Source: Candidatus Rhodoferax mariagerensis
GTDB lineage: Bacteria > Pseudomonadota > Gammaproteobacteria > Burkholderiales > Burkholderiaceae_C
DNA length: 43,104 nucleotides
Assembly (NCBI GenBank): GCA_016719055.1
Contig: JADKAW010000010.1
Coordinates: 1 to 43,104 of the forward strand
Reading direction: 5' to 3'
Under the pieces are notes generated by a model. That model was not told the origin of the DNA and searched no databases. It was given only the letters and a program-made list of their open reading frames with translations. Made by a program: the position numbers and the translations under genes. The stretch's first letter is position 1, and each line of letters opens with the position of its first letter. Below are positions 34,271 through 43,104 of this stretch, piece by piece.

Positions 34271-37007
34271 GGTTCGCCCGCCAGCAATGGCGGGCGCGGA
34301 TTGAAACACGCATTTACGAATCTGCATGTCCTGCTGCTGGAGGTTCGCCCGCCAGCAATGGCTGGCGCGGATTGAAACACCTCAAATAAGTCATGTCGTT
34401 GCACTACAGACGGGTTCGCCCGCCAGCAATGGCGGGCGCGGATTGAACCATAGCCACCAGCTCTACCGGCCTACGTCGCCACGGGTTCGCCCGCCAGCAA
34501 TGGCGGGCGCGGATTGAAACACCTCAAATAAGTCATGTCGTTGCACTACAGACGGTTCGCCCGCCAGCAATGGCGGACGCGGATTGAAACATCAACCCCA
34601 CTGCCACACTATCAAATGTGCCAAGGGTTCGCCCGCCAGCAATGGCGGGCGCGGATTGAAACATCTGTGTGGTATGTGGCAAAAAATTCAGACAACGGTT
34701 CGCCCGCCAGCAATGGCGGGCGCGGATTGAAACAATAGATATAGCTCCTGCACCAGAAGAACAGAAAGGTTCGCCCGCCAGCAATGGCGGGCGCGGATTG
34801 AAACTTTACTGAGTAGCGCCATGCATTCATCTTTTGTAGGTTCGCCCGCCAGCAATGGCGGGCGCGGATTGAAACCAATCCACTTGCCGAAGTTGTCGGC
34901 GTTGTCCTCGGTTCGCCCGCCAGCAATGGCGGGCGCGGATTGAAACATTTCGGCTATCGGCGCTATTGCCGTGCTGATTGGGTTCGCCCGCCAGCAATGG
35001 CGGGCGCGGATTGAAACCCTGATGACAAGGTGGCGCTGGTGTTTGACGGCCGGTTCGCCCGCCAGCAATGGCGGGCGCGGATTGAAACGATGTCACCTTG
35101 ACGTACAACTCGTTGAGTTTGGGTTCGCCCGCCAGCAATGGCGGGCGCGGATTGAAACCGCTGTGGCTGCTGTGAACATCAATTGCGCGGTGGGTTCGCC
35201 CGCCAGCAATGGCGGGCGCGGATTGAAACAAGCACGGTATCGCACACAGTAACTGTGACTGATGGTTCGCCCGCCAGCAATGGCGGGCGCGGATTGAAAC
35301 ATGATGGCTTTATGCGCTTGTGTGGGCTCGTAGCACGGTTCGCCCGCCAGCAATGGCGGGCGCGGATTGAAACCTGTGATCGTGGCGACTGGCCGGTGTT
35401 TGTGGTGGGTTCGCCCGCCAGCAATGGCGGGCGCGGATTGAAACGTCATCGACTGCCGGTCCCGGTGTGGCACTCATGGGTTCGCCCGCCAGCAATGGCG
35501 GGCGCGGATTGAAACAGGATCAATGCTGCTTGCGACTGCGTGAATACTCGCGCGGTTCGCCCGCCAGCAATGGCGGGCGCGGATTGAAACGCCAACGACG
35601 AGACCATCAAGAAGCACCGCTCACGGTTCGCCCGCCAGCAATGGCGGGCGCGGATTGAAACCATTTAGCACCTCGTAATGCCCAACATGCGCAACTCGGT
35701 TCGCCCGCCAGCAATGGCGGGCGCGGATTGAAACTGTCCGGTGCTCATGCCGGCCAGAATGTCGGCTTGGTTCGCCCGCCAGCAATGGCGGGCGCGGATT
35801 GAAACTCTTTGCAATAGATGCAACAACCTCATAACAGCGGGTTCGCCCGCCAGCAATGGCGGGCGCGGATTGAAACACCAATGGCAGCGGAGCCCTTTCC
35901 GGCCTCGCGCGGGTTCGCCCGCCAGCAATGGCGGGCGCGGATTGAAACAATTTCCGCCTGCATCGCCATGCCTTGCGGCATGGGTTCGCCCGCCAGCAAT
36001 GGCGGGCGCGGATTGAAACATCCAGGGCTGCCGCCATTTGTGATGATCTGTCGGTTCGCCCGCCAGCAATGGCGGGCGCGGATTGAAACAGCGTCAAAGT
36101 CGCCATCAGCGAGCGTGTGGGCCAGGGTTCGCCCGCCAGCAATGGCGGGCGCGGATTGAAACCTCAATGATCAGCGACAGCAACAATTCACCCACCGGTT
36201 CGCCCGCCAGCAATGGCGGGCGCGGATTGAAACATAGCTCACGCGTCTCCACGTCGATAAATTCGAGCTGGTTCGCCCGCCAGCAATGGCGGGCGCGGAT
36301 TGAAACATAAAAATGGTTGATCATGGCTCCAACTGGCGCGGGTTCGCCCGCCAGCAATGGCGGGCGCGGATTGAAACTCCCAACCCAATAGCCATTTCAA
36401 TCATCCCGACTTGGTTCGCCCGCCAGCAATGGCGGGCGCGGATTGAAACATAAGCTGATCCCCCACCTCGATTTTTACATGGCCGGTTCGCCCGCCAGCA
36501 ATGGCGGGCGCGGATTGAAACATGAGCACAGACGGCGTAACCCTTGCGCAAGCCGTGGTTCGCCCGCCAGCAATGGCGGGCGCGGATTGAAACAACCGTT
36601 AACCATGCTGCAGCCGTGAAGTTTTTGGGTTCGCCCGCCAGCAATGGCGGGCGCGGATTGAAACAACCAATGCCGATCGGCCCATGGCTTTCTTGAGTGG
36701 GTTCGCCCGCCAGCAATGGCGGGCGCGGATTGAAACGGCAACGGCATGTTGTCACCGTGCCAGGTCGGCATGGTTCGCCCGCCAGCAATGGCGGGCGCGG
36801 ATTGAAACAATCCCAAGCGGGCAAGACGCAAAGCTGCTACCGGTTCGCCCGCCAGCAATGGCGGGCGCGGATTGAAACCCAATCGAGCTGATCGAGTCGG
36901 GGCCGGCAAAAGGGGTTCGCCCGCCAGCAATGGCGGGCGCGGATTGAAACATCCACATATTCATCGAACACGATCCCGGCCTGCGGTTCGCCCGCCAGCA
37001 ATGGCGG
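34271..37007 (+). CRISPR. CRISPR array, 39 repeats / 38 spacers
   Basis: Repeats are 37 bases, beginning GGTTCGCC and ending ATTGAAAC, with spacers of 33-38 bases (mostly 34). Positions 5-13 (CGCCCGCCA) and 18-26 pair perfectly around the tetraloop GCAA, giving the hairpin a Cas5d-type nuclease recognises. Repeats 1, 4 and 6-38 are identical. Repeat 2 (34342-34378) has G22T, repeat 3 (34413-34449) A36C, and repeat 5 (34554-34590) G24A. Spacer 2 (34379-34412) and spacer 4 (34521-34553) are the same 33 bases. The last repeat, from 36985, keeps about 23 bases and then diverges, marking the distal end. Apparent reading frames through the array are repeat artefacts. Confidence 0.98.
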
Positions 37008-37021
37008 TCACGATTGGTTTC
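36985..37021 (+). repeat. Degenerate terminal CRISPR repeat
   Basis: The first 23 bases match the consensus repeat, then the sequence reads TCACGATTGG instead of GCGCGGATTG. This is the usual look of the oldest, leader-distal repeat and gives the array its orientation independently of the leader. Confidence 0.9.
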
Positions 37022-37094
37022 AACCATAATTCATCGCTGAAAGCCTTCACCTATTTGCAGCCCGTGGTGCCGTCATCAGAAAGTTGCCAGGCCA

Positions 37095-40000
37095 ATGCCA
37101 ACATCAAGCGTTCGTCAACAAGTCGCATCAGACCGAAAGATGCCCCCCTGGCTGCCCATGGCTGCCGCTTTGGTCGCGGGTGCGCTGGGTCTGTTGCTGA
37201 CAGCGCTCACACTGGAAAATGCCAGCAAGGGCATTCATGACAAAGCACAGCTGGAGTTTGAGCAGTATGTCGAACGCGTCACGGCTGACATCGTCGAACG
37301 GTTTGAGCGGCCCCTGTACGGATTGCGTGGCGCTGCGGGTGCCTGGCGCAGCGTGGCTTCGGGTCATGGCATGCAAGACACCGCCTTTCAGGCTTATTTT
37401 GCGTCATCCAACCTGGCAGCAGAGTTTCCGGGCGTGCTGGGTTTTAGTTTTGTGGAGCGGGTGCCGCGCGCGCAGCTAGGCGTATTTGAAGCTGCCAGAC
37501 GGGCCGAGGGTGAGCCTAATTTTTCAGTCAAGTCACAGGGTTTGCGCGACCCGCTTTTTGTGGTCAAGTACATTGCACCGGCCCAAAGAAACGAGCTGGC
37601 GCTGGGTTTTGACATTGGTGCCGACCCGGTGCGCATGGACGCGATCAACAACGCCATCTCGACCGGTGAAGCCACCCTGTCCGGCAAAATCGCGCTGACG
37701 CAGGACCCTGAGCAGAACCCGGCCTTTTTGTTTTTGCTGCCGGTTTTTATGCCTGCCGGACACTCGGAGCCCACGCTGGTTGGTCTTTTCAGTGCCCCCT
37801 TGCTGGTGAACGAGTTGCTGCACAGCACCAGCAAGCTGGTCCAGGGCGAGTTGGATTTTGAACTGTTTGATGGCACCAACATCTCGGCGGCGTCGATGAT
37901 TTTTTCGTCGTCGGGCCGCTTGGCTGCGTCTGGCACCTCACCTGGGCCAACCGATTTTGCCGGGCAGCGACTGTTTTCAGTCAGCAAGTGCCTTTTGATC
38001 GGCAACAGCGTGCTGACGCTGACCGCAGGCAGCAGTCCGGCTTTGCAGGCCAGGATGGATGCGGCCAAGCCGCTGCTGATGGGCATGGGTGGCGCACTGT
38101 CAAGTGTCTTGCTGTCAGCCGTCATCTGGCTGTTGATGGTCGGTCAGGCCCGGGCCGAAGCGCGTGCCCATGCAATGAACCGGGAGGTCGAGCACCTGGC
38201 CAGCATTGTCCGGCGCACCAACAACGCGGTGATCGTGACCGGGCCAGATTTGCGCATTAACTGGGTCAATGAAGGTTTCACCAGAATGTACGGCTACACG
38301 CTGGGCGAGGCGCTGGGCAACACGCCAGGGGGCCTGCTGGGCACGGACAAGTCACCCCCTGAAAGTATCGAGCAGTTGGCGATTGGGGCCAAGACTGGCA
38401 CCGCAGCCAACGTGGAGGTGGTCAATCGCCGGCGTGACGGGCAGGAGCGCTGGATACTTTGCGATGTGCAGCCAATTTTTGATGAGGCCGGCACCACCAC
38501 CGGCTTCATTGAGATTTCGACGGACATCACCGAAGAAAAGCGCGCCAGCCTGTTGCTGCGCGGCTCGATTGAGGTACTTGACGAGGCATTTGTGATTTAC
38601 GGGCCCGATGACCGACTGGTGCTGTGCAACGACAAATACCATCAGGAATTTCCGTTGATTGCGGATCTGCTTGTGCCCGGTGCGCTGTTTGAGGACATTG
38701 CCTGGGCCGGTGCCCGGCGCGGTCAATACCGCGACGCCGTTGGCCGCGAAGAAGCCTGGGTGGCCGAGCGCATGGCAACCCACCGGGCTGCCAATTCCAT
38801 CGTCATCCAGCGTCTGGATGACGGCCGTGTAATGCGGGTGGTTGAGCGCCGCTTGCCCGACGGGCACACGGTAGGTTTCCGGGTGGATGTGACTGAAATG
38901 GTGCGGGCTACCGAGGCAGCAGAAGAGGCTTCACGCGCAAAAAGCCAGTTTCTGGCCAACATGAGCCATGAAATCCGCACCCCGATGAATGCCATTCTGG
39001 GCATGCTCACCCTGGCCCAGGCGACCAATCTTTCGCCACAACAGCAAGACTACATCCACAAGTCAGAGAGCGCCGCCAAGACGCTCTTGCTGCTGATCAA
39101 TGACATTCTTGATTTTTCCAAGATCGATGCTGGCAAGCTAGAACTGGACCCACATCCGTTCCGGATTGATCAGCTGATGCATGACCTGTCTGTGGTTTTG
39201 TCGGCCACCGCCCATCACAAAGCGGTCGAAATCCTGTTTGACATCGACCCGAACCTGCCCGAAGTGCTGGTGGGTGATGCCATGCGCTTGCAGCAGGTGC
39301 TGATCAACCTGGGCGGCAACGCACTCAAATTCACAGCACAAGGGCAGGTGGTGATTGCGCTGCGCCGAGATCAGTCACAGGCTCAGCCTGAAGGCCTCAC
39401 GGCGGTGGAGTTTTCCGTGACGGACTCTGGTATTGGCATTGCGCCAGCGCAGCATGAGCGCATTTTCAGTGGCTTTACCCAGGCAGAAGGCTCCACCACA
39501 CGCAAATACGGGGGCACGGGTCTGGGCCTGGCGATCAGCAAACGGCTGGTGAGCGCCATGGGTGGCGAACTGACACTGATCAGCGCACTCGGCCAAGGCA
39601 CCCGATTTGTCTTTACCTTGACCCTGCCAACGCCCAAAGACATTCCGCCAGAGTTGGTGCACACGAACCGAACCCAACCACAGCAGGTCAGCCGCCCGGA
39701 CGCCAGACAGCGTGCGCTGGTCGGCATGCGTATTCTGGTGGTGGAAGACAACCTGATCAATCAGCAGGTGGCTGAAGAATTGCTGGTGGCACAAGGTGCT
39801 TTTGTGGCGCTGGCGGCCAACGGCCAGCTGGGTCTGGAAGCGGTGCTGGCGGCCCAACCCCAGTTCGATGCGGTGCTGATGGACATTCAAATGCCAGTGA
39901 TGGACGGCTACACCGCTACCGCGGCGATTCGCAGCACATCCGGACTGCAAGACCTGCCGATCATTGGCCTGACCGCCAATGCCATGGCCTCAGACCGTGC

Positions 40001-40121
40001 AGCTTGCCTGCAGGCGGGCATGAACGAGCATGTGGGCAAACCCTTCAGCCTGCCGCAACTGGTAGCCTTGTTGCTGCGGCTCACCGGCCGCTCGGTGCCT
40101 GCTGATACGCTGGATCATTGA
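37095..40121 (+). CDS. CHASE-PAS hybrid histidine kinase with receiver
   Basis: Membrane sensor kinase of 1008 residues. Membrane segment 1 is at about 18-41, followed by a periplasmic CHASE domain (about 70-290; FPGVLGFSFVERVPR and LALGFDIGADPVRMDA), then membrane segment 2 at about 327-348. Next come a PAS domain (about 365-480; ITGPDLRINWVNEGFTRMYGY is the start of its core, with V for I), a second PAS-like region (490-610), the phosphoacceptor His in FLANMSHEIRTPMNAI near 620, an ATPase domain with GGTGLGLAISKRLV, and a receiver with ILVVEDNLINQQ and Asp in VLMDIQMPVMDGY near 928. No response regulator gene is adjacent. It begins 87 bases after the array; a link to CRISPR is unlikely. Confidence 0.9.
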   Translation: MPTSSVRQQVASDRKMPPWLPMAAALVAGALGLLLTALTLENASKGIHDKAQLEFEQYVERVTADIVERFERPLYGLRGAAGAWRSVASGHGMQDTAFQAYFASSNLAAEFPGVLGFSFVERVPRAQLGVFEAARRAEGEPNFSVKSQGLRDPLFVVKYIAPAQRNELALGFDIGADPVRMDAINNAISTGEATLSGKIALTQDPEQNPAFLFLLPVFMPAGHSEPTLVGLFSAPLLVNELLHSTSKLVQGELDFELFDGTNISAASMIFSSSGRLAASGTSPGPTDFAGQRLFSVSKCLLIGNSVLTLTAGSSPALQARMDAAKPLLMGMGGALSSVLLSAVIWLLMVGQARAEARAHAMNREVEHLASIVRRTNNAVIVTGPDLRINWVNEGFTRMYGYTLGEALGNTPGGLLGTDKSPPESIEQLAIGAKTGTAANVEVVNRRRDGQERWILCDVQPIFDEAGTTTGFIEISTDITEEKRASLLLRGSIEVLDEAFVIYGPDDRLVLCNDKYHQEFPLIADLLVPGALFEDIAWAGARRGQYRDAVGREEAWVAERMATHRAANSIVIQRLDDGRVMRVVERRLPDGHTVGFRVDVTEMVRATEAAEEASRAKSQFLANMSHEIRTPMNAILGMLTLAQATNLSPQQQDYIHKSESAAKTLLLLINDILDFSKIDAGKLELDPHPFRIDQLMHDLSVVLSATAHHKAVEILFDIDPNLPEVLVGDAMRLQQVLINLGGNALKFTAQGQVVIALRRDQSQAQPEGLTAVEFSVTDSGIGIAPAQHERIFSGFTQAEGSTTRKYGGTGLGLAISKRLVSAMGGELTLISALGQGTRFVFTLTLPTPKDIPPELVHTNRTQPQQVSRPDARQRALVGMRILVVEDNLINQQVAEELLVAQGAFVALAANGQLGLEAVLAAQPQFDAVLMDIQMPVMDGYTATAAIRSTSGLQDLPIIGLTANAMASDRAACLQAGMNEHVGKPFSLPQLVALLLRLTGRSVPADTLDH

Positions 40122-40134
40122 AAAAATGTGAACA

Positions 40135-40165
40135 ATGCAAACAAACACATTGAATCTGTTTGCAT
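40135..40165. promoter_or_regulatory. 31-bp dyad upstream of cytochrome b561
   Basis: ATGCAAACA (40135-40143), 13-base gap, TGTTTGCAT (40157-40165): perfect 9-base arms. It lies about 70 bases before the TTG start of the b561 gene, in the only promoter-sized gap of the neighbourhood. It has no T-run, so an operator is likelier than a terminator. Confidence 0.5.
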
Positions 40166-40236
40166 GGATTGATCTCTAAACTTGCGGCTCTTGTGTCAGG
40201 GTAATCCCTGATCAGCCCCTTGTTTGGAGAAGTGTT

Positions 40237-40827
40237 TTGACCGCATCACCGTTTGACCAAATCAACCACGAGCCGCGTTACAGCCGCGTGGCCATGGCGC
40301 TGCACTGGTTGCTGGCGCTGGCCCTTGTGGCCTTGTTTGGGCTGGGGGTCTACATGGCAGACCTGCCGTTTTCGCCCACCCGCCTGAAGCTGTACAACTG
40401 GCACAAATGGGCAGGCATCAGCTTTTTGCTGCTGTCGGTGTTGCGCCTGGTGTGGCGGCTCACACACCGGCCACCCGCCTTGCCCGTCGCCATCACCCGG
40501 GCCATGCCGGCCTGGCAAAACCTGGCACACCACGCCACGCACCACCTGCTGTACCTGCTGTTTTTTGTCGTGCCACTGCTGGGCTGGGCTTACAGCTCTG
40601 CGGCAGGTTTTCCGATTGTCTGGTTTGGGGTGATCGCCCTGCCTGATTTTGTGCCCGCCGACAAGGCACTGGCGGAACTGATCAAGCCGCTGCATGAGCT
40701 GTCAGCCCTGGCGTTGATGGCCCTGGCGTTGATGGCCCTGGCTGCCTTGCATGTGGCGGCAGCCCTGAAACACCAGTGGATCGACCGCGACGGCCTGCTG
40801 CTGCGCATGCTGCCCGGCCAACGCTGA
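40237..40827 (+). CDS. Cytochrome b561 (YceJ/CybB family)
   Basis: Inner-membrane dihaem cytochrome of 196 residues with four membrane helices. Haem-ligating His candidates are in VAMALHWLLAL (helix 1), YNWHKWAGI (helix 2) and KPLHELSALAL/LHVAAALKHQW (helices 3-4). It probably passes electrons between quinones and a periplasmic partner. Translation starts at TTG, with TTGGAGAAG just before it. A perfect 15-base tandem duplication (40705-40734) lengthens helix 4 as ALALMALALM, an in-frame slip of five residues. The YceI gene follows after 21 bases, a frequent pairing. Confidence 0.92.
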   Translation: MTASPFDQINHEPRYSRVAMALHWLLALALVALFGLGVYMADLPFSPTRLKLYNWHKWAGISFLLLSVLRLVWRLTHRPPALPVAITRAMPAWQNLAHHATHHLLYLLFFVVPLLGWAYSSAAGFPIVWFGVIALPDFVPADKALAELIKPLHELSALALMALALMALAALHVAAALKHQWIDRDGLLLRMLPGQR

Positions 40828-40848
40828 ACTTAACCTGTCAACCACACC

Positions 40849-41421
40849 ATGAACACCCAATTTATTCTCTCCAGCCTCACCGCCACGTTACTGGCAACGA
40901 CCACCTTGTCCGCAGCGGCCCAGCAAAAACTGGTGCCCGCGCAAAGCGAGCTGTCTTTTGTCGCCAAACAGATGGGCGTGCCCATTACCGGGCATTTCAA
41001 GAAATTTGACGCTCAGATCAGTTTTGACGCGGCCAAGTTGGCCAGCAGCAAGGTCAGTTTTTCTGTGGACATGGGCAGCGGCACGCTGGGCTCAGCCGAG
41101 ATGGACAGCGAATTGCCCAAAGCGCCCTGGTTCAATGCACCCAAATTTCCACAGGCCACCTTCAGTTCATCGGCTTTCAAGGCACTGGGTGGCGGCAAGT
41201 ATGAGGTGGCTGGCAAGCTCAACATCAAGGGCCAGGCACTGGACGTGACGGTGCCGCTGGCCATGACGCAAAGTGCCGGTGTCACGGTCGCAACCGGTGT
41301 GTTACCCATCAAGCGCCTGGCCTTCAGGATTGGTGACGGCGAATGGGCTGACACCTCCATGGTGGCCGACGACGTGCAGGTCAGGTTCAAGTTTTCCCTG
41401 ACTGGCGTTGGCAAGCTCTAA
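40849..41421 (+). CDS. YceI family periplasmic protein
   Basis: 190 residues. The signal peptide (MNTQFILSSLTATLLATTTL, cleaved after AAAQ or nearby) is followed by the lipocalin-like YceI barrel: ELSFVAKQMGVPITGHFKKF, PKFPQATFSSSAFK, LNIKGQALDVTVP and IGDGEWADTSMVADDVQVRF. Family members bind isoprenoid lipids such as polyprenyl-quinones. Its place behind a cytochrome b561 fits an electron-transfer or quinone role (inference). Confidence 0.93.
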   Translation: MNTQFILSSLTATLLATTTLSAAAQQKLVPAQSELSFVAKQMGVPITGHFKKFDAQISFDAAKLASSKVSFSVDMGSGTLGSAEMDSELPKAPWFNAPKFPQATFSSSAFKALGGGKYEVAGKLNIKGQALDVTVPLAMTQSAGVTVATGVLPIKRLAFRIGDGEWADTSMVADDVQVRFKFSLTGVGKL

Positions 41422-41468
41422 CTTGTCCAGCGGTAGTTGCTTCAGCCATTTTTCTTTCAGTTTGGTAT

Positions 41469-43028
41469 CTACTCAGGCCAATTTTAGGCAGGTAGATCGG
41501 ATTCAGGCGAAGCTTGGCTGAGGGGGTGCACCCTTGAAGGCAGCGACGAGGGACTCAAAGATGTTGGCCCCTTGCTTGTGCATGGTGGCGCAATAGGAGC
41601 GGATGACGCAGTAGTCCTTGGCACCTTGCGGTGTTCAGAAAGCAGCCCGAGACCTTTGCTTGACCTTAGGCATACGCACGGTCTGTTCAGCAAGGTTGTT
41701 GGTGAACGGTACGTTGGGCGCTGCGTCATGAAGCGCCAAACATCATCGCTGTAATTACGCAGTCGGCCGATCAAATTGGTGGCCTTGCTTTGCTTGGGTC
41801 TGCCGCGTTTGCCAGTGGCGGCTCAATGGGGTTTTCTGTCTGAGCTTGCGCCAGAATTGCGTCATACAAGTCGCAGATCAGCTACTTGGCTTTGATACTT
41901 CACGCTGGCGTAGCGGGGCGTTTTGTCATCAGCACAATTGCGATTGTCAAGTGATTGGCGTGCGAGAGCAACTCAATCATGTCGCCTGCCCAAGCTTGTC
42001 CTTGCTCTTCATGGAGGTAAGTCAACTCGCGCAAGTGGTGTTGGTTGCACAGGGCGTGCTGGCACTCCAAGGCCTTGTAGGGTATCCAGCCGTCGTGCAC
42101 CAACACGCCTTTGAAAAGCTGTAGCAGGGCCAGAGATTCAAACGCTTCACCGCCACGCTTGGGGTGGCAACCCATCCAGGTCAGTGTCTCGGTGGCCAAT
42201 ACATGCAGCCAGTGCAGCGTCTTGGCAACCCGCAGGCCCGCTCTCATCGGCATGTGCCACCTCTGCTTTGACCACAGCTTGGCCGATGTCTTCAACGCTG
42301 GGCTTCAAGAGGTTTGCGCCCATCTGGCCTGCCTTGATAACCGTTGCTTGGCTCACGGGTAAGTCAAAGAGGTCTTTCATCAGCGCAGCCGTGCGCTCTA
42401 CGGAGACAGCGTGATTAAGGTTAAGGTGCACCATGGCCGCCTGCGCCCGTGGGCCGTATTGCACGCGCGCGGCTACATCGGCTGGAAATTCTGCGGTGTG
42501 CACATGCCCACAAGCGCAGATGGCTTGCATGACGCGGTGCTCAGTCACCTCACACTGCAGAACAGGCAAATCAAAAGACTTGACGTGTTTCTGCGACGTA
42601 CGCAAAAGCAGGCTTGCCGTGACACGCTGGGCAGTTGTCGGGTACGTTGTGGGTAATGATTTTGTCGGGCTCAGTGACCTGCCTCAAGGTGCGCCCTGGA
42701 TGACCATCCTGCCCACCTGTTGGGTTGCGACCCGCAACACGCAAGGACTTTGGTGCGGGTTTGTTCCAGTCCGTCGCTTGATGGCGGCTTGCTGGAGTTT
42801 TGCTGTTGAGCGCAAGACGGCCTTCGAGCTGATTGATGCGCTCCTGCAGCACAGCCATCTGCGTCACGAGTTCTCGTACTTGGCTCTGCAATGGCCACAG
42901 CGCACGGATCAAATCGTCCTTTTGCACATGGCTGAGCTTTGCGAGATCGGGTAAGTTTTGCATCAGGCCCGATTATCGCTCTCAATTTCATAGCAATTGA
43001 CGACTGGACTTCATTGGGGGCTGAGTAG
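41469..43028 (-). mobile_element. Decayed IS66-family insertion sequence
   Basis: About 1.56 kb. CTACTCAG at 41469 and CTGAGTAG ending at 43028 are an 8-base inverted pair at the likely ends, which are approximate. The interior is a single IS66-type transposase on the minus strand with several frame breaks. No accessory TnpA or TnpB gene of complete IS66 elements is present. No convincing target duplication was seen. Confidence 0.6.
41484..42963 (-). pseudogene. IS66-family transposase (TnpC-like), multiply frameshifted
   Basis: Read from 42963 leftward, the pieces are: MQNLPDLAKLSHVQKDDLIR with a coiled coil, GRNPTGGQDGHPGRTL, a zinc-binding CPACHGK; then QCEVTEHRVMQAICACGHVH; then VHDGWIPYKALECQHALCNQ with HHLRELTYL, the IS66 catalytic neighbourhood; then a C-terminal end matching the family only after frame correction. 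Breaks lie near 42600, 42240 and about 41750-41900. Near the N terminus a one-base loss (T-run at 42796-42801) and a one-base gain (about 42764) cancel out and garble the usual NSSKPPSSDG. The transposase is certainly inactive. Confidence 0.82.
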
Positions 43029-43079
43029 TTACTCAGTTTGTTTCTTTCGTTGGGTTCTTTAACTTTTCCAGGAGTTTTC

Positions 43080-43104
43080 ATGCGTTCTACTTTATTGCCT
43101 CTTG
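43080..43104 (+). CDS. Possible gene start at window end (3' partial)
   Basis: ATG at 43080 is preceded by CCAGGAG with good spacing and opens MRSTLLPL before the window ends. The product cannot be identified. Confidence 0.35.

Noticed and set aside
34057..37027. Many overlapping open frames on both strands with recurring peptides such as FARQQWRARIET and FQSAPAIAGGRT
   Set aside because: They are translations of the 37-base CRISPR repeat, which lacks stops in several frames. They are not genes.
37095..40121. CRISPR-linked sensor role for the hybrid kinase
   Set aside because: Its domains are those of an ordinary CHASE/PAS hybrid kinase and adjacency to the array's old end is probably chance.

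Overview
The window looks like a chromosomal segment of a betaproteobacterium of the order Burkholderiales, most likely Comamonadaceae (Rhodoferax/Polaromonas-like). This is inferred from high-GC codon use, the gene types (GlnE, YhdP, MltA, GcvA-type LysR next to glutaryl-CoA dehydrogenase, PduO-type adenosyltransferase) and short dispersed repeats typical of that family. No rRNA or tRNA gene was recognised.

Layout. 1-3167: three genes of a BMP-type (nucleoside-like) ABC importer, the first cut by the window edge. 3197-9315: a hotdog thioesterase, a universal stress protein, an AmmeMemoRadiSam pair (radical SAM enzyme plus a Memo-AMMECR1 fusion), a soluble double-receiver kinase, a cobalamin adenosyltransferase and a DUF465 protein. 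9564-10617: an IS1595-like element with a frameshifted transposase. 10729-14189: a sugar operon (Gfo/Idh/MocA dehydrogenase, ribulokinase, HAD phosphatase). 14217-23546: a c-type cytochrome lipoprotein and glnE on the minus strand, then a tightly coupled yhdP-like / nitrilase / mltA operon. 23599-31019: CheV, a LysR regulator divergent from glutaryl-CoA dehydrogenase, a ribbon-helix-helix/PIN toxin-antitoxin pair with a clear operator, two unusual hairpin elements, a class III CoA-transferase that probably works with gcdH in glutarate catabolism, an MFS transporter, and the stub of a WYL/YafY-type regulator.

31190-37007 is the most unusual part: a BRO-domain gene, then one 545-residue reading frame joining a type I-C Cas5 to a nearly complete Cas1, then cas2 and a CRISPR array of 39 repeats and 38 spacers. 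In an ordinary type I-C operon cas8c, cas7 and cas4 lie between cas5 and cas1, and cas3 precedes cas5. Here all four are missing and the Cas5/Cas1 join is in frame, with the catalytic Cas1 residues kept and a marked base-composition change near the join. Either this is a clean deletion that left a chimera, or it is an undescribed Cas5-Cas1 adaptation protein. Three of the five leader-proximal repeats carry substitutions and one spacer occurs twice there, while repeats 6-38 are identical, the reverse of the usual pattern of decay.

37095-43104: a large CHASE/PAS hybrid histidine kinase directly after the array, a cytochrome b561 and a YceI protein behind a 31-bp dyad, a decayed IS66-family element, and the first codons of a possible gene at the window end.
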